In this document: positions 17,582-26,173 of the stretch, one piece after another | Layout: the number at the start of each line of letters is the position of its first letter | Numbering within the stretch: position 1 is the first letter of the stretch | NCBI RefSeq assembly: GCF_025061645.1 | Contig: NZ_JANYMP010000030.1 | Location: 54,152-118,151, forward strand | Direction: 5' to 3' | DNA length: 64,000 bases | Source: Umezawaea endophytica | GTDB taxonomy: Bacteria; Actinomycetota; Actinomycetes; Mycobacteriales; Pseudonocardiaceae | Notes under the pieces: generated by a model | What the model was told of the DNA's origin: nothing | Database searches by the model: none | What the model saw: the letters and a program-made list of their open reading frames with translations, nothing else | Position numbers and translations under genes: made by a program

Positions 17582-18103
17582 ATGCCCGACCCGAAGGATC
17601 CCCAGGGCCCCACTCCCGAACCGACAGCGCGACCGCCGAGGGCCGAGCAGCCGACCACCCCGCTGCCCGCGACCGGGTCACCCGCACCCCAACCCACGGC
17701 CGAACAGCCCGCACCCCAGCCGACGGTCGAACAGCCCGCCGCACCCCAGCCCACGGCTGAGCAGCCGACTCCCCCGCCCGCACCCGAGGCGGCCCCCCAG
17801 CAGCCGGTCACGACCGCCTCCGCGGCCGAGGCGCCTCCGGGACCCCCACCCGCGGCGGCCCCGGTGTACGCGACCGCCCCGCGCCGCGGGTTCCGGCAGG
17901 TCGCGGCCCACCGGGCCACCCAGTTGGTCGCCGTCGGCGTGCTCGGCCTGATCATCGGCGGCGGCCTCGTGGCCCTGCTCGACCGCGACGGCTACCGCGG
18001 CGGCCATGGCCGTCCCGGGATCTCGCGCATGGACGACCGGGGTCCCGGCCCGCGCGGTGACCACGGTCCGCGCTGGGACGACCACGGCCGCTTCGAACGC
18101 TGA
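17582..18103 (+). CDS. Proline/alanine-rich single-pass membrane protein
   Basis: A 173-aa hypothetical protein. The first 100 residues are a Pro/Gln/Ala/Glu-rich linker with near repeats of QPTAEQPAPQ type. A single hydrophobic helix (about residues 112-133, LVAVGVLGLIIGGGLVALL) precedes a charged Gly/Arg/Asp-rich C-terminal tail (GHGRPGISRMDDRGPGPRGD). It probably sits in the membrane with a long cytoplasmic disordered arm. The ATG at 17582 has AGGAG 8 nt upstream; the frame is open to 17405 but without a ribosome site. It is divergent from thrS. Function is unknown. Confidence 0.8.
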   Translation: MPDPKDPQGPTPEPTARPPRAEQPTTPLPATGSPAPQPTAEQPAPQPTVEQPAAPQPTAEQPTPPPAPEAAPQQPVTTASAAEAPPGPPPAAAPVYATAPRRGFRQVAAHRATQLVAVGVLGLIIGGGLVALLDRDGYRGGHGRPGISRMDDRGPGPRGDHGPRWDDHGRFER

Positions 18104-18148
18104 CCCCCGACGGCCGCGTGCCCCGGCCCTCGGGGCACGCGGCGCGGA

Positions 18149-18889
18149 CTACGCCGTGTACCCGCCGTCCACGGCCAGCGCCGTGCCGGTGATCCACCGC
18201 GCCTCGGGCCCGGCCAGGAACGCCACGGCGGACGCGATGTCCTCGACGGCGCCGTAGGTGCCCGTGGCGGTCCGGACGTCCTCGCCCGGCTCGCCCGCGA
18301 GCGCCCTGCCGTTCATCTCCGTGGCCGTCGGGCCGGGGTCGACGGTGTTCACGGTGATCCCGAGCGGGCCCAGGTCGTGCGCCAGCCCCTTGGTGAAACC
18401 GATCAGGGCCGACTTCGTCATCGAGTACAGCGCCACGTTCGGCACCGGCACCCGGACGCCCCAGCAGCTACCGATGCTGATCACCCGGCCGCCGCGCCCC
18501 AGGTGCGGCAGGGCAGCTTGCGTGGCCAGGTAGGTGCCCCGGACGTGGATCGCGATCATGCGGTCCACCTCGGCGAGCGGCACGTCCTGGATGGGCCCGT
18601 AGGAGAACGTCCCGGCGTTGTTCACCAGCACGTCGAGCCCGCCGAGTTCGGCGACCGCCCGCGAGGGCAGCGCGGCCACCTCCTCCGCGTCCGCCATGTC
18701 CGCGCGCAGGGCGACCGCCTTCCGCCCCGTCGCCTCGATCCGCTCCACCACCTGGTCCGCCCGGTCCTTCGCGGCCACGTAGGTCAGCGCCACGTCCGCG
18801 CCGTCCCGCGCGAGCCGGAGCGCAATGGCCGCCCCGATGCCCCGGCTGCCCCCGGTCACCAGCGCGACCTTGCCCGCGAGCTGCGACAT
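18149..18889 (-). CDS. SDR-family oxidoreductase
   Basis: A 246-aa classical short-chain dehydrogenase. The cofactor motif is TGGSRGIG near residues 12-19, NNAG appears in VLVNNAGTFSYG, the catalytic Ser is in ISIGSCWG, and Tyr/Lys occur in YSMTKSALIG. The C-terminus ends in GTALAVDGGYTA. The fold resembles 3-oxoacyl-ACP reductases, but the substrate is unknown. The ATG at 18889 has GGGGAGAC upstream; an in-frame start at 18922 would lie in the divergent promoter. It is transcribed away from a TetR gene that most likely controls it. Confidence 0.9.
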   Translation of the reverse strand: MSQLAGKVALVTGGSRGIGAAIALRLARDGADVALTYVAAKDRADQVVERIEATGRKAVALRADMADAEEVAALPSRAVAELGGLDVLVNNAGTFSYGPIQDVPLAEVDRMIAIHVRGTYLATQAALPHLGRGGRVISIGSCWGVRVPVPNVALYSMTKSALIGFTKGLAHDLGPLGITVNTVDPGPTATEMNGRALAGEPGEDVRTATGTYGAVEDIASAVAFLAGPEARWITGTALAVDGGYTA

Positions 18890-18973
18890 GTCCGTCTCCC
18901 CATTTTTGTAGTGACTTATCAATAAAGTAGTATTGGATCACACGGGGATCGACGGCGGAACCGCGGAGGGCTG
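18890..18973. promoter_or_regulatory. Divergent SDR/TetR promoter region
   Basis: This 84-bp gap is unusually AT-rich for the window around 18901-18938 (ATTTTTGTAGTGACTTATCA followed by ATAAAGTAGTATT). It contains an imperfect ACTT-N7-AAGT symmetry. It is the expected site for back-to-back promoters and TetR binding; no exact palindrome was found. Confidence 0.5.
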
Positions 18974-19576
18974 ATGGCGGAGCGGGGCAGGCCGCGCAAG
19001 TTCGACCGCGACACGGCGCTGCGGCAGGCGATGGTGACGTTCTGGGAGCTGGGCTACGAGGGCGCGGGGCTCAGCGACCTCACCAGCGCGATGGGCATCA
19101 ACCCGCCCAGCCTCTACAACGCCTTCGGGTCGAAGGAGAAGCTCTTCCACGAGGCCGTCGCCCTCTACGGCGACTCGCAGGGCTCGGCCACGCACCGCGC
19201 CCTGCGCGAGGAGCCGGCGGCCCGCGCGGCGGTCGAGGCGGTCCTGCGCGGCAACCTCGCGATCTACGCCGACCCCACGACCCCGACCGGCTGCATGGTG
19301 GTGCTGTCCGCGCTGAACTGCGCCCCGCGCAACCGGTCCGTCCGCGACCACCTCGCGGACCACCGGCGTTCCACGGTGCGCGCGCTGGAACTGCGCCTGG
19401 AACAGGCGGTGTCGAGCGGGGAACTGCCCGCCACCACCGATCCGGCGCGGGTGGCGGCGTTCTACGCGACGGTGCTGCACGGCCTGTCGATCGAGGCGCG
19501 CGACGGCGTGGACCAGGCGGTGCTGGAGTCCGCGGTCGAGTCCGCCATGGCGGCGTGGGACGTGCTGACTAGCTGA
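18974..19576 (+). CDS. TetR-family transcriptional regulator
   Basis: A 200-aa repressor-type protein. The N-terminal TetR HTH runs over residues 8-55 (RKFDRDTALRQAMVTFWELG, then LSDLTSAMGINPPSLYNAFGSKEKLF). The ligand-binding part has the CMVVLSALNCAPRN segment common in the AcrR-like group. It is divergent from the SDR gene across an 84-bp AT-rich gap, the usual arrangement for a local repressor. Its last 8 bp overlap the 3' end of the convergent FadR-type gene. The inducer is unknown. Confidence 0.9.
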   Translation: MAERGRPRKFDRDTALRQAMVTFWELGYEGAGLSDLTSAMGINPPSLYNAFGSKEKLFHEAVALYGDSQGSATHRALREEPAARAAVEAVLRGNLAIYADPTTPTGCMVVLSALNCAPRNRSVRDHLADHRRSTVRALELRLEQAVSSGELPATTDPARVAAFYATVLHGLSIEARDGVDQAVLESAVESAMAAWDVLTS

Positions 19577-20297
19577 GGAACCCCCGCAGCAGGGCTGCCG
19601 TGCCGGACAGGTGCTCGGCCATCTCGCGCCGCGCGGCTTCCGCGTCGCCGTCCAGGATCGCGGTGACGATCCGCTCGTGCTGCTCGTTCGAGTGCGCCAG
19701 GTTCGGCTCCAGCAGCGGGATCGCGTCGAGCAGCTCGTTGGTCCTCATCCGGACGTCCGCGACGGCGGCGGTGAGCGATGCCGACCCGGTCGCCTCGGCG
19801 ATGGCCAGGTGCAGCCGCGAGTCGCGGCGCCGGTACTCCCCCACGTCCGCCGCGACGCACTCGGCGAGCCGGGCGCGCAGGTTGCGCCGGTCGTTCTGGC
19901 CGAGCGACCGGCCCGCGGCGGCTTCCGCCGCGCCCGCTTCGAGGACCTGCCGCAACGTCAGCGCGTCGGCGAGGTCCGCGCCGCCGCCCCGGTCCGACGT
20001 GGGCTGGGGCAGCGGCAGGACCTCGTTGACGAACGTCCCGCCGTACCGGCCGCGGCGCGACTCGACGTACCCGGCCTGCTGCAACGACCTGATGGCCTCG
20101 CGCAGGGTCACCCGGCTCACACCGAGCCGGGTGGCCAGTTCGCGTTCCGCGGGCAGGCGTTCACCTGGCACCGCGACGCCCAGCCGGATCGCCTGGAGCA
20201 GGCGTTCGACGGTCTCCTCGAACGCGTTGCCCGCGCGGACCGGCCGGAACACCGCGGCGTCCGCTGTGGACGGTGCCTCCTGCCAGGGCTGGGCCAC
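19569..20297 (-). CDS. FadR-subfamily GntR transcriptional regulator
   Basis: A 242-aa regulator with a winged helix-turn-helix (about residues 20-85: RLPAERELATRLGVSRVTLREAIRSLQQAGY) and a C-terminal FCD ligand domain (Asp/His positions in RLHLAIAEATG and HSNEQHERIVTAI). It is the last gene of an operon with the SDR, aldehyde dehydrogenase, amidotransferase and glutamine synthetase-like genes, and its GTG overlaps the SDR stop. It probably controls the operon and the divergent permease through AATGGT half-sites near 24497-24528; this link is inference. Confidence 0.9.
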   Translation of the reverse strand: MAQPWQEAPSTADAAVFRPVRAGNAFEETVERLLQAIRLGVAVPGERLPAERELATRLGVSRVTLREAIRSLQQAGYVESRRGRYGGTFVNEVLPLPQPTSDRGGGADLADALTLRQVLEAGAAEAAAGRSLGQNDRRNLRARLAECVAADVGEYRRRDSRLHLAIAEATGSASLTAAVADVRMRTNELLDAIPLLEPNLAHSNEQHERIVTAILDGDAEAARREMAEHLSGTAALLRGFLS

Positions 20298-21064
20298 TAC
20301 AAGGGGGTCACGTAGGCGCCGGAGATGCCGCCGTCGACCAGGAAGTTCGACGCGGTCATGAACGACGAGTCGTCGCTGGCCAGGAACGCCACCGCGGCGG
20401 CGATCTCCTCGGGTTCGGCGAACCGGCCGAGCGGCACGTGCACGAGCCGCCGGGCCGCGCGCTCGGCGTCCTTGGCGAACAACTCCTTGAGCAGCGGCGT
20501 GTTGACCGGGCCGGGGCTCAGGGCGTTGACCCGCACGCCGTCGCGGGCGAACTGCACGCCGAGTTCGCGGCTCATCGCCAGCACCCCGCCCTTGGACGCG
20601 GTGTAGGCGATCTGCGAGGTCGCGGCGCCCATCGTGGCGACGAACGACGCCGTGTTGATCACCGAACCCTTGCCCGCCTCGAGCATGTACGGGATGACGT
20701 ACTTGCAGCACAGGTAGACCGACGTGAGGTTGACCCGGTTGACCCGCTCCCACGCCTCGATGCCGGTGGTCAGGATCGAGTCGTCCTCGGGCGGCGAGAT
20801 GCCCGCGTTGTTGAACGCGACGTCGATCCGCCCGTACATCCCGTGCACGGCCGCGTAGAGCGAGCGCACGTCCTCCTCGTTGGTCACGTCGACCCGGTGG
20901 AACTTCCCGTCGACCTCCTTGGCCGCCGCCTCCCCCGCCTCGCGGTCGATGTCGACGATCACGATCCGCGCGCCCTCCGACGCCAGCCTGCGGGCGGACG
21001 CGAGCCCGATGCCGCTGCCGCCACCGGTGATGACCGCGACGCGGTCTTCGAGCCGTCGTACCAT
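20297..21064 (-). CDS. SDR-family alcohol dehydrogenase in gamma-glutamyl-amine operon
   Basis: A 255-aa classical SDR. The cofactor motif is TGGGSGIG, followed by NNAGISPPEDD, catalytic Ser in VINTASFVA, YTASKGG (Tyr/Lys) and the terminal LVDGGISGAYVTPL. It lies between a FadR regulator and an aldehyde dehydrogenase, overlapping both by a few bases. In a pathway from gamma-glutamyl-ethanolamide it could oxidise the free alcohol to an aldehyde for the neighbouring dehydrogenase. That role is inferred from context; the substrate is not readable from sequence. Confidence 0.9.
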   Translation of the reverse strand: MVRRLEDRVAVITGGGSGIGLASARRLASEGARIVIVDIDREAGEAAAKEVDGKFHRVDVTNEEDVRSLYAAVHGMYGRIDVAFNNAGISPPEDDSILTTGIEAWERVNRVNLTSVYLCCKYVIPYMLEAGKGSVINTASFVATMGAATSQIAYTASKGGVLAMSRELGVQFARDGVRVNALSPGPVNTPLLKELFAKDAERAARRLVHVPLGRFAEPEEIAAAVAFLASDDSSFMTASNFLVDGGISGAYVTPL

Positions 21065-22437
21065 CAGTTCTGCTCCTCGGAAGAGATGAACACGTTCTTG
21101 GTCTCGGTGAACGAGTCGAGCGCGTCCGGCCCCAGTTCGCGGCCGAGCCCGGACTGCTTGAACCCGCCGAAGGGCGTGGAGTAGCGCACGGACGAGTGCG
21201 AGTTGACCGACAGGTTGCCCGCCTCGACGCCGCGGGAGACGCGCAGCGCGCGGCCGACGTCACGGGTCCAGATCGAGCCGGACAGACCGAACGCGCTGTC
21301 GTTGGCCAGCCTGATCGCGTCGGCCTCGTCGGTGAACCGCAGCACCGACACGACCGGGCCGAAGATCTCCTCGACGGCGGCCGGGTCCGAGGGTGACACC
21401 GGGGCCAGTACCGTTGGCGGGAACCAGTAACCGGGCCCCGAGGGGGCCGACCCGCGGAACGCCACGGGCGCGTCGGACGGCACGTAGGACGACACCTTGG
21501 CGTGGTGCGCGGCCGAGATCAGCGGACCCATCTCGGTCTTCTCGTCACCGGGAGCACCGACGACGACACCCTTGACCGCGGGCTCCAGCAGCTCCATGAA
21601 CCGGTCGTAGACGCTGTCCTGCACCAGGATCCGCGACCGCGCGCAGCAGTCCTGGCCCGCGTTGTCGAACACGCCGTAGGGCGCGGTCGCGGCGGCCTTC
21701 TCCAGGTCGGAGTCCGCGAACACGATGTTCGCCGACTTCCCGCCCAGTTCCAGCGTCACCCGCTTCACCTGGTCCGCGCAGCCGGCCATGATCTGCTTGC
21801 CGACCCCGGTGGACCCGGTGAACACGACCTTGCGCACGGCCGGGTGCGTCACGAACCTGTTGCCCACCACGGACCCCTTGCCGGGCAGGACCTGGAACAC
21901 GTCCTCCGGGATCCCGGCTTCACGGGCCAGCTCGCCCAACCGGATGGCCGTCAACGGCGTCAGCTCCGCGGGCTTCAGCACGACCGTGTTCCCCGCCGCC
22001 AGCGCGGGCGCGAAGCCCCAGCCCGCGATCGGCATCGGGAAGTTCCACGGCACGATCACGCCGACGACGCCGAGCGGCTCGTGGAACGTGATGTCGACGC
22101 CGCCCGCGACCGGGATCTGCCTGCCGAACAGGCGTTCCGGCGCGGCGGAGTAGTAGTGCAGCACGTCGCGGACGTTGCCCGCCTCCCACCGCGCGTTGCC
22201 GATGGTGTGGCCGGAGTTCAGCACCTCCAGCGCGGCCAACTCCTCGACCGCGGAGTCCACGGCGTCGGCGAAGCGGCGCAGCAGCCGCCCGCGGTCGGCG
22301 GGCGTGACGGCCCGCCACGACACGAGCGCCCTCTCGGCGCGCGCGATGGCGGCGTCGGTCTCCTCGACCGAGGTCAGGTCGACGCCGCGCACCACCTCCT
22401 CGGTCGCGGGGTTGATCACGTCGAACGTGCTGGTCAC
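21064..22437 (-). CDS. NAD(P)-dependent aldehyde dehydrogenase
   Basis: A 457-aa ALDH-superfamily enzyme. It shows the NAD-binding region PWNFPMPIAGWGFAPALAAG, the general-base Glu in VTLELGGKSANIVF, the catalytic Cys in NAGQDCCARSR and EEIFGPVVSVLRF. It resembles gamma-glutamyl-aminobutyraldehyde and related dehydrogenases. The GTG at 22437 overlaps the amidotransferase stop (GTGA); in-frame upstream sequence falls in that gene. It would oxidise a gamma-glutamylated amino-aldehyde to the acid before hydrolysis by the adjacent amidase-type enzyme. Confidence 0.93.
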   Translation of the reverse strand: MTSTFDVINPATEEVVRGVDLTSVEETDAAIARAERALVSWRAVTPADRGRLLRRFADAVDSAVEELAALEVLNSGHTIGNARWEAGNVRDVLHYYSAAPERLFGRQIPVAGGVDITFHEPLGVVGVIVPWNFPMPIAGWGFAPALAAGNTVVLKPAELTPLTAIRLGELAREAGIPEDVFQVLPGKGSVVGNRFVTHPAVRKVVFTGSTGVGKQIMAGCADQVKRVTLELGGKSANIVFADSDLEKAAATAPYGVFDNAGQDCCARSRILVQDSVYDRFMELLEPAVKGVVVGAPGDEKTEMGPLISAAHHAKVSSYVPSDAPVAFRGSAPSGPGYWFPPTVLAPVSPSDPAAVEEIFGPVVSVLRFTDEADAIRLANDSAFGLSGSIWTRDVGRALRVSRGVEAGNLSVNSHSSVRYSTPFGGFKQSGLGRELGPDALDSFTETKNVFISSEEQN

Positions 22438-23138
22438 CTGCGGGCCCTCTCCTTCGCTGCCTGGACGAGCGCGGCGAACAGCCGCACGTCCTCGATGTCC
22501 TGCTCCGGGTGCGACTGCACGCCGAGCGCGAATCCGGACCCCTCCAGCTCCACTCCCTCGACGATGCCGTCCGGCGCCGTGGCCACGGCCCGCAGTCCTT
22601 CGCCGAGCACGTCGAGCGCCTGGTGGTGATGGCACTGCACGGTCGTGCGCGAGCCGACGACCGCCTCCAGCGCACTGCCCCGCACGACGTCGACCTCCGT
22701 CTCCGCGAACACGCCGGGGCTCTTGACGTGCCCCTCCACGTGCTGGTGCAGCGTGCCGCCGAGGACGACGTTGAGCACCTGCATCCCCCGGCACACGCCG
22801 AGCAGCGGCAGCCCCGACGACAGCGCCGCGCGCGCGAGCGAGAACTCCGAGTCGTCCCGGCTCTGCCGCGGCGCGTCGGTGAGCGGCCCCGGCTCCTGCC
22901 CGTAGGCGGCGGGGTTCACGTCCGCGCCGCCGGTGATCACCAGCCCGTCGAGCCAGCCGACCGTCTCCGGTCGCCAGTCGCCGCCGGGAGGCAGCAGCAC
23001 GGGGTTGCCGCCCGCCGCGCGCACGCAGTCGACGTAGGCCTGGTGCAGCACGGCGCCCCTGGTGTCCCACAGGCCGAACCGCACGGGTTCGAGGTAGGTG
23101 GTGAGGCCGATGAGGGGTTCAGAGGCGTTCGAAGCCAC
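22434..23138 (-). CDS. Class I glutamine amidotransferase-like gamma-glutamyl hydrolase (PuuD-like)
   Basis: A 234-aa peptidase C26-type protein. The nucleophile Cys is in LLGVCRGMQVLN and the catalytic His/Glu are in GVQSHPEQD. PuuD-type enzymes cleave gamma-glutamyl-amino acids to glutamate and the free amino acid, ending the gamma-glutamylated polyamine pathway. It overlaps the glutamine synthetase-like gene by 20 bp upstream and the ALDH gene downstream, matching that role. The released product depends on the amine used; no PuuB-type amine oxidase is nearby, which argues against putrescine as the only substrate. Confidence 0.92.
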   Translation of the reverse strand: MASNASEPLIGLTTYLEPVRFGLWDTRGAVLHQAYVDCVRAAGGNPVLLPPGGDWRPETVGWLDGLVITGGADVNPAAYGQEPGPLTDAPRQSRDDSEFSLARAALSSGLPLLGVCRGMQVLNVVLGGTLHQHVEGHVKSPGVFAETEVDVVRGSALEAVVGSRTTVQCHHHQALDVLGEGLRAVATAPDGIVEGVELEGSGFALGVQSHPEQDIEDVRLFAALVQAAKERARR

Positions 23139-24480
23139 GCACGCGCTCCCAGTCGGTGACGGCGGCGTCGAACGCGGTCAGCTCGACCTTCGCGGCGTTG
23201 AGGTAGTGGTCGACCACGTCGTCGCCGAACGCCTCGCGGGCCAGCGCGCTGCCCGCCAGCGCGTCCGCCGCGCCGCGCAGCGTCGTCGGCACGGTGTCGC
23301 GGCCGGAGCTGTAGGCGTTGCCGGAGAACGGTTCCTCCAGCGGCAACTCGGCGTCGACGCCCTTGAGCCCGGCCGCGATCAGCGCCGCGACGGCCAGGTA
23401 CGGGTTCACGTCGCCACCGGGCACGCGGTTCTCGAACCGCAGCGACTGGCCGTGGCCGACGACGCGCAGCGCGCACGTCCGGTTGTCGCGGCCCCAGGCG
23501 ATGGCCGTCGGCGCGAAGCTGCCGGGCACGAACCGCTTGTAGGAGTTGATGTTCGGCGCGAGGAAGTACGTCAGCTCGCGCAGGTGGGCGAGCTGCCCGG
23601 CGAGGAAGTGCTCCATCAGCTCGGAGAACCCGTGCTCGCGGTCACCGGCGAACGCGGGCTTGTCGTCGTCGGTGCGCAGGCTGAGGTGGATGTGGCACGA
23701 GTTGCCCTCGCGCTCGTTGTACTTCGCCATGAACGTCAGGCTCTTGCCGTGGTTCGCGGCGATCTCCTTGGCGCCGTTCTTGTAGACGCTGTGGTTGTCG
23801 CACGTGGCCAGCGCCTCGGTGTAGCGGAACGCGATCTCGTGCTGGCCGGGGTTGCACTCCCCCTTGGCCGACTCGACCTGCATCCCCGCGCCCTCCATGC
23901 TGACGCGGATGTCGCGCAGCAGGGGCTCGATGCGGCCGGTGCCCAGCATCGAGTAGTCGACGTTGTACTGGTTGGCGGGCTGGAGGCCGTGGTACGCCTT
24001 GTCCCAGGCCTGCTCGTAGGTGTCGTTGAAGACGATGAACTCCAGCTCCGTGCCCACGAACGCGCGCAGGCCGCGTTCGGCGAGCCGGTCGAGCTGGCGG
24101 CGCAGGATCTGCCGGGGTGACGCGGCGACCGGGTCGCCGTTCTCCCACTGCACGTCGCACATCACCAGCGCGGTGCCGGGTTGCCACGGCACGCGGCGCA
24201 GCGTGCTCAGGTCGGGCTTCATGACGAAGTCGCCGTAACCGGTGTCCCACGAGGACATCGCGTAGCCGCCGACGGTGTTCATGTCGACGTCGACGGCCAG
24301 AAGGTAGTTGCAGCCCTCGGTCGCGTGCGACAGGACCTCGTTGACGAAGTACCGCGCGGCGCAGCGCTTGCCCTGGAGGCGCCCTTGCATGTCGACGATG
24401 GCGACCAGCACGGTGTCGATCGTGCCCGCCTCCACGTGCGAGCGGAGTTCGACCACGCTGAGCAAACCCTCGCTGTGCAT
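23119..24480 (-). CDS. Glutamine synthetase-like gamma-glutamyl-amine ligase (PuuA/GlnA4-like)
   Basis: A 453-aa GS-fold ligase. Catalytic-domain signatures include GTELEFIVFND (metal Glu), GECNPGQHEIAFRY, NSCHIHLSLR and NRTCALRVVGHGQSLRFENRVPGGDVNPYLA. Such proteins attach glutamate to amines (PuuA with putrescine; GlnA3/GlnA4 of Streptomyces with polyamines/ethanolamine). The ATG at 24480 is supported by GGGAAGGGAACC upstream. It is the first gene of the operon and divergent from an ethanolamine-type permease, which favours ethanolamine or a related alkanolamine. A housekeeping ammonium-assimilating role is unlikely given length and context. Confidence 0.9.
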   Translation of the reverse strand: MHSEGLLSVVELRSHVEAGTIDTVLVAIVDMQGRLQGKRCAARYFVNEVLSHATEGCNYLLAVDVDMNTVGGYAMSSWDTGYGDFVMKPDLSTLRRVPWQPGTALVMCDVQWENGDPVAASPRQILRRQLDRLAERGLRAFVGTELEFIVFNDTYEQAWDKAYHGLQPANQYNVDYSMLGTGRIEPLLRDIRVSMEGAGMQVESAKGECNPGQHEIAFRYTEALATCDNHSVYKNGAKEIAANHGKSLTFMAKYNEREGNSCHIHLSLRTDDDKPAFAGDREHGFSELMEHFLAGQLAHLRELTYFLAPNINSYKRFVPGSFAPTAIAWGRDNRTCALRVVGHGQSLRFENRVPGGDVNPYLAVAALIAAGLKGVDAELPLEEPFSGNAYSSGRDTVPTTLRGAADALAGSALAREAFGDDVVDHYLNAAKVELTAFDAAVTDWERVRGFERL

Positions 24481-24496
24481 CGAGGTTCCCTTCCCT

Positions 24497-24528
24497 AATG
24501 GTCTAATGCGAAACCATTGAGGACCATT
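24497..24528. promoter_or_regulatory. Candidate FadR-type operator with three AATGGT half-sites
   Basis: AATGGT at 24497-24502 is matched by inverted ACCATT at 24513-24518 (10-nt spacing) and by a second ACCATT at 24523-24528. The outer pair extends to AATGGTC/GACCATT (24497-24503, 24522-24528). It lies 17 bp upstream of the GS-like start, between divergent genes, and is a natural target for the operon's GntR/FadR protein. Confidence 0.55.
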
Positions 24529-24665
24529 GCTACACGGGTGCAACAGTCGTGTCAACGCAAGCGTTACGCAGCTAGACACGCATTTGGACGCTTGACACTC
24601 CCACGTGACCGGGACCACTCTCAAGTCCCTGTCAAAGGACTACCCCGACTCCAATAGGGAGTGCT

Positions 24666-26114
24666 GTGGCCGCCGAGGGACGCAAACACGTGGCCTACCA
24701 GAAGGTGGGCGAGGACTACCTGGAACACCGGCAGTTGAAACGGGGTGCGGCGGGCTGGGTGCTCCTGGCGGGCCTCGGCGTCTCGTACGTCATCTCCGGG
24801 GACTTCGCGGGCTGGAACTTCGGCCTGGCGCAAGGGGGTTGGGGCGGCCTGCTGGTCGCCACCGCCCTGATGGCGACCATGTACACCTGCATGGTGTTCG
24901 GCCTGGCGGAGCTCGCCGCCGCGCTGCCCGTCGCCGGGGCGGGGTACGGGTTCGCCCGCCGCGCGCTCGGCCCGCTGGGCGGGTTCGCCACCGGTATCGC
25001 CATCCTGATCGAGTACGCCATCGCGCCCGCCGCGATCTCCATCTTCATCGGCGGCTACGTGGAGACGCTGGGGCTGTTCGGCCTCACCAACTCCTGGCCG
25101 GTCTACCTGGTCTGCTACGCCGTGTTCATCGGCATCCACGCGTACGGCGTGGGTGAGGCGCTGCGGGTGATGTTCGTGATCACCGGTGTCGCCGTCGTCG
25201 CGCTGCTCGCCTACGTCGTCGGGATGATCCCGAAGTTCGACGCGGACAAGCTGTTCGACATCGTGCCGACGGACGCGGTCGGGGCCAGTTCGTTCCTGCC
25301 GTTCGGGTTCGCTGGCGTGCTCGGCGCGCTGGTGTACGGGATCTGGTTCTTCCTGGCCGTGGAAGGGGTCCCGCTCGCCGCCGAGGAGGCGCGCGACCCG
25401 AAGAAGGACATGCCGCGCGGCATCATCGCGGCCATGGCGGCGCTGCTGGTGTTCGCCGCGCTGATCCTCGTCGTCACGCCGGGTGGCGCGGGCTCGGAGG
25501 CGTTGAAGAGCGCGGACAACCCGCTGCCGCTGGCCGTGCGGGCGGCGTACGGCGGCGACAACCTGCTCGCGCAGGTGGTCAACTACGTCGGCCTCGCCGG
25601 TCTGGTCGCCAGCTTCTTCTCGATCATCTACGCCTACTCGCGCCAGTTGTTCGCGCTGTCCCGCGCGGGTTACCTGCCGCGCTGGATGTCCAGGACCGGC
25701 AAGCGCAAGACGCCCTACCTGGCGCTGGTCGTGCCCGGCACCATCGGGTTCATCCTCGCCGTCGCCACCAAGGACGGCGCGCTGCTGATCAACATCGCGG
25801 TGTTCGGCGCGGCCGTGTCGTACGTGCTGATGATGGTGTCGCACATCGTGCTGCGGATCCGCGAACCCGGCATGGACCGCCCGTACCGCACGCCGGGCGG
25901 GGCGATCACCACCGGCGTGGCGCTCGTGCTGGCCGTCGCCGCCGTGGTCGCGACGTTCGTGGTCGACCTGCTCGCCTCCGGCATCACGGCGGGCATCTTC
26001 CTCATCGCGCTCGCCTACTTCTGGTTCTACAGCCGCCACCGGCTCGTGGCCGCCGCGCCGGAGGAGGAGTTCGCCGCCATCCAGCAGGCCGAGGCGGAGC
26101 TGGCCGACGACTGA
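24666..26114 (+). CDS. APC-family ethanolamine/amino acid permease
   Basis: A 482-aa APC transporter with about twelve membrane helices. The N-terminal segment (YQKVGEDYLEHRQLKRGAAGW then SYVISGDFAGWNFGLAQGGWGG) closely resembles ethanolamine permeases (Eat). A conserved EGVPLAAEEARDPKKDMPRG loop follows helix 6. The GTG at 24666 has GGGAG upstream. It is divergent from a gamma-glutamyl-amine ligase operon, so it likely imports the amine that operon consumes. The annotation as ethanolamine permease is by resemblance; other amines are possible. Confidence 0.88.
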   Translation: MAAEGRKHVAYQKVGEDYLEHRQLKRGAAGWVLLAGLGVSYVISGDFAGWNFGLAQGGWGGLLVATALMATMYTCMVFGLAELAAALPVAGAGYGFARRALGPLGGFATGIAILIEYAIAPAAISIFIGGYVETLGLFGLTNSWPVYLVCYAVFIGIHAYGVGEALRVMFVITGVAVVALLAYVVGMIPKFDADKLFDIVPTDAVGASSFLPFGFAGVLGALVYGIWFFLAVEGVPLAAEEARDPKKDMPRGIIAAMAALLVFAALILVVTPGGAGSEALKSADNPLPLAVRAAYGGDNLLAQVVNYVGLAGLVASFFSIIYAYSRQLFALSRAGYLPRWMSRTGKRKTPYLALVVPGTIGFILAVATKDGALLINIAVFGAAVSYVLMMVSHIVLRIREPGMDRPYRTPGGAITTGVALVLAVAAVVATFVVDLLASGITAGIFLIALAYFWFYSRHRLVAAAPEEEFAAIQQAEAELADD

Positions 26115-26173
26115 CCAGCGGTGGAACGGGGCGGGCGTGCCCGTCCCGTTCCACGACCTGGCACGATCGCGGT

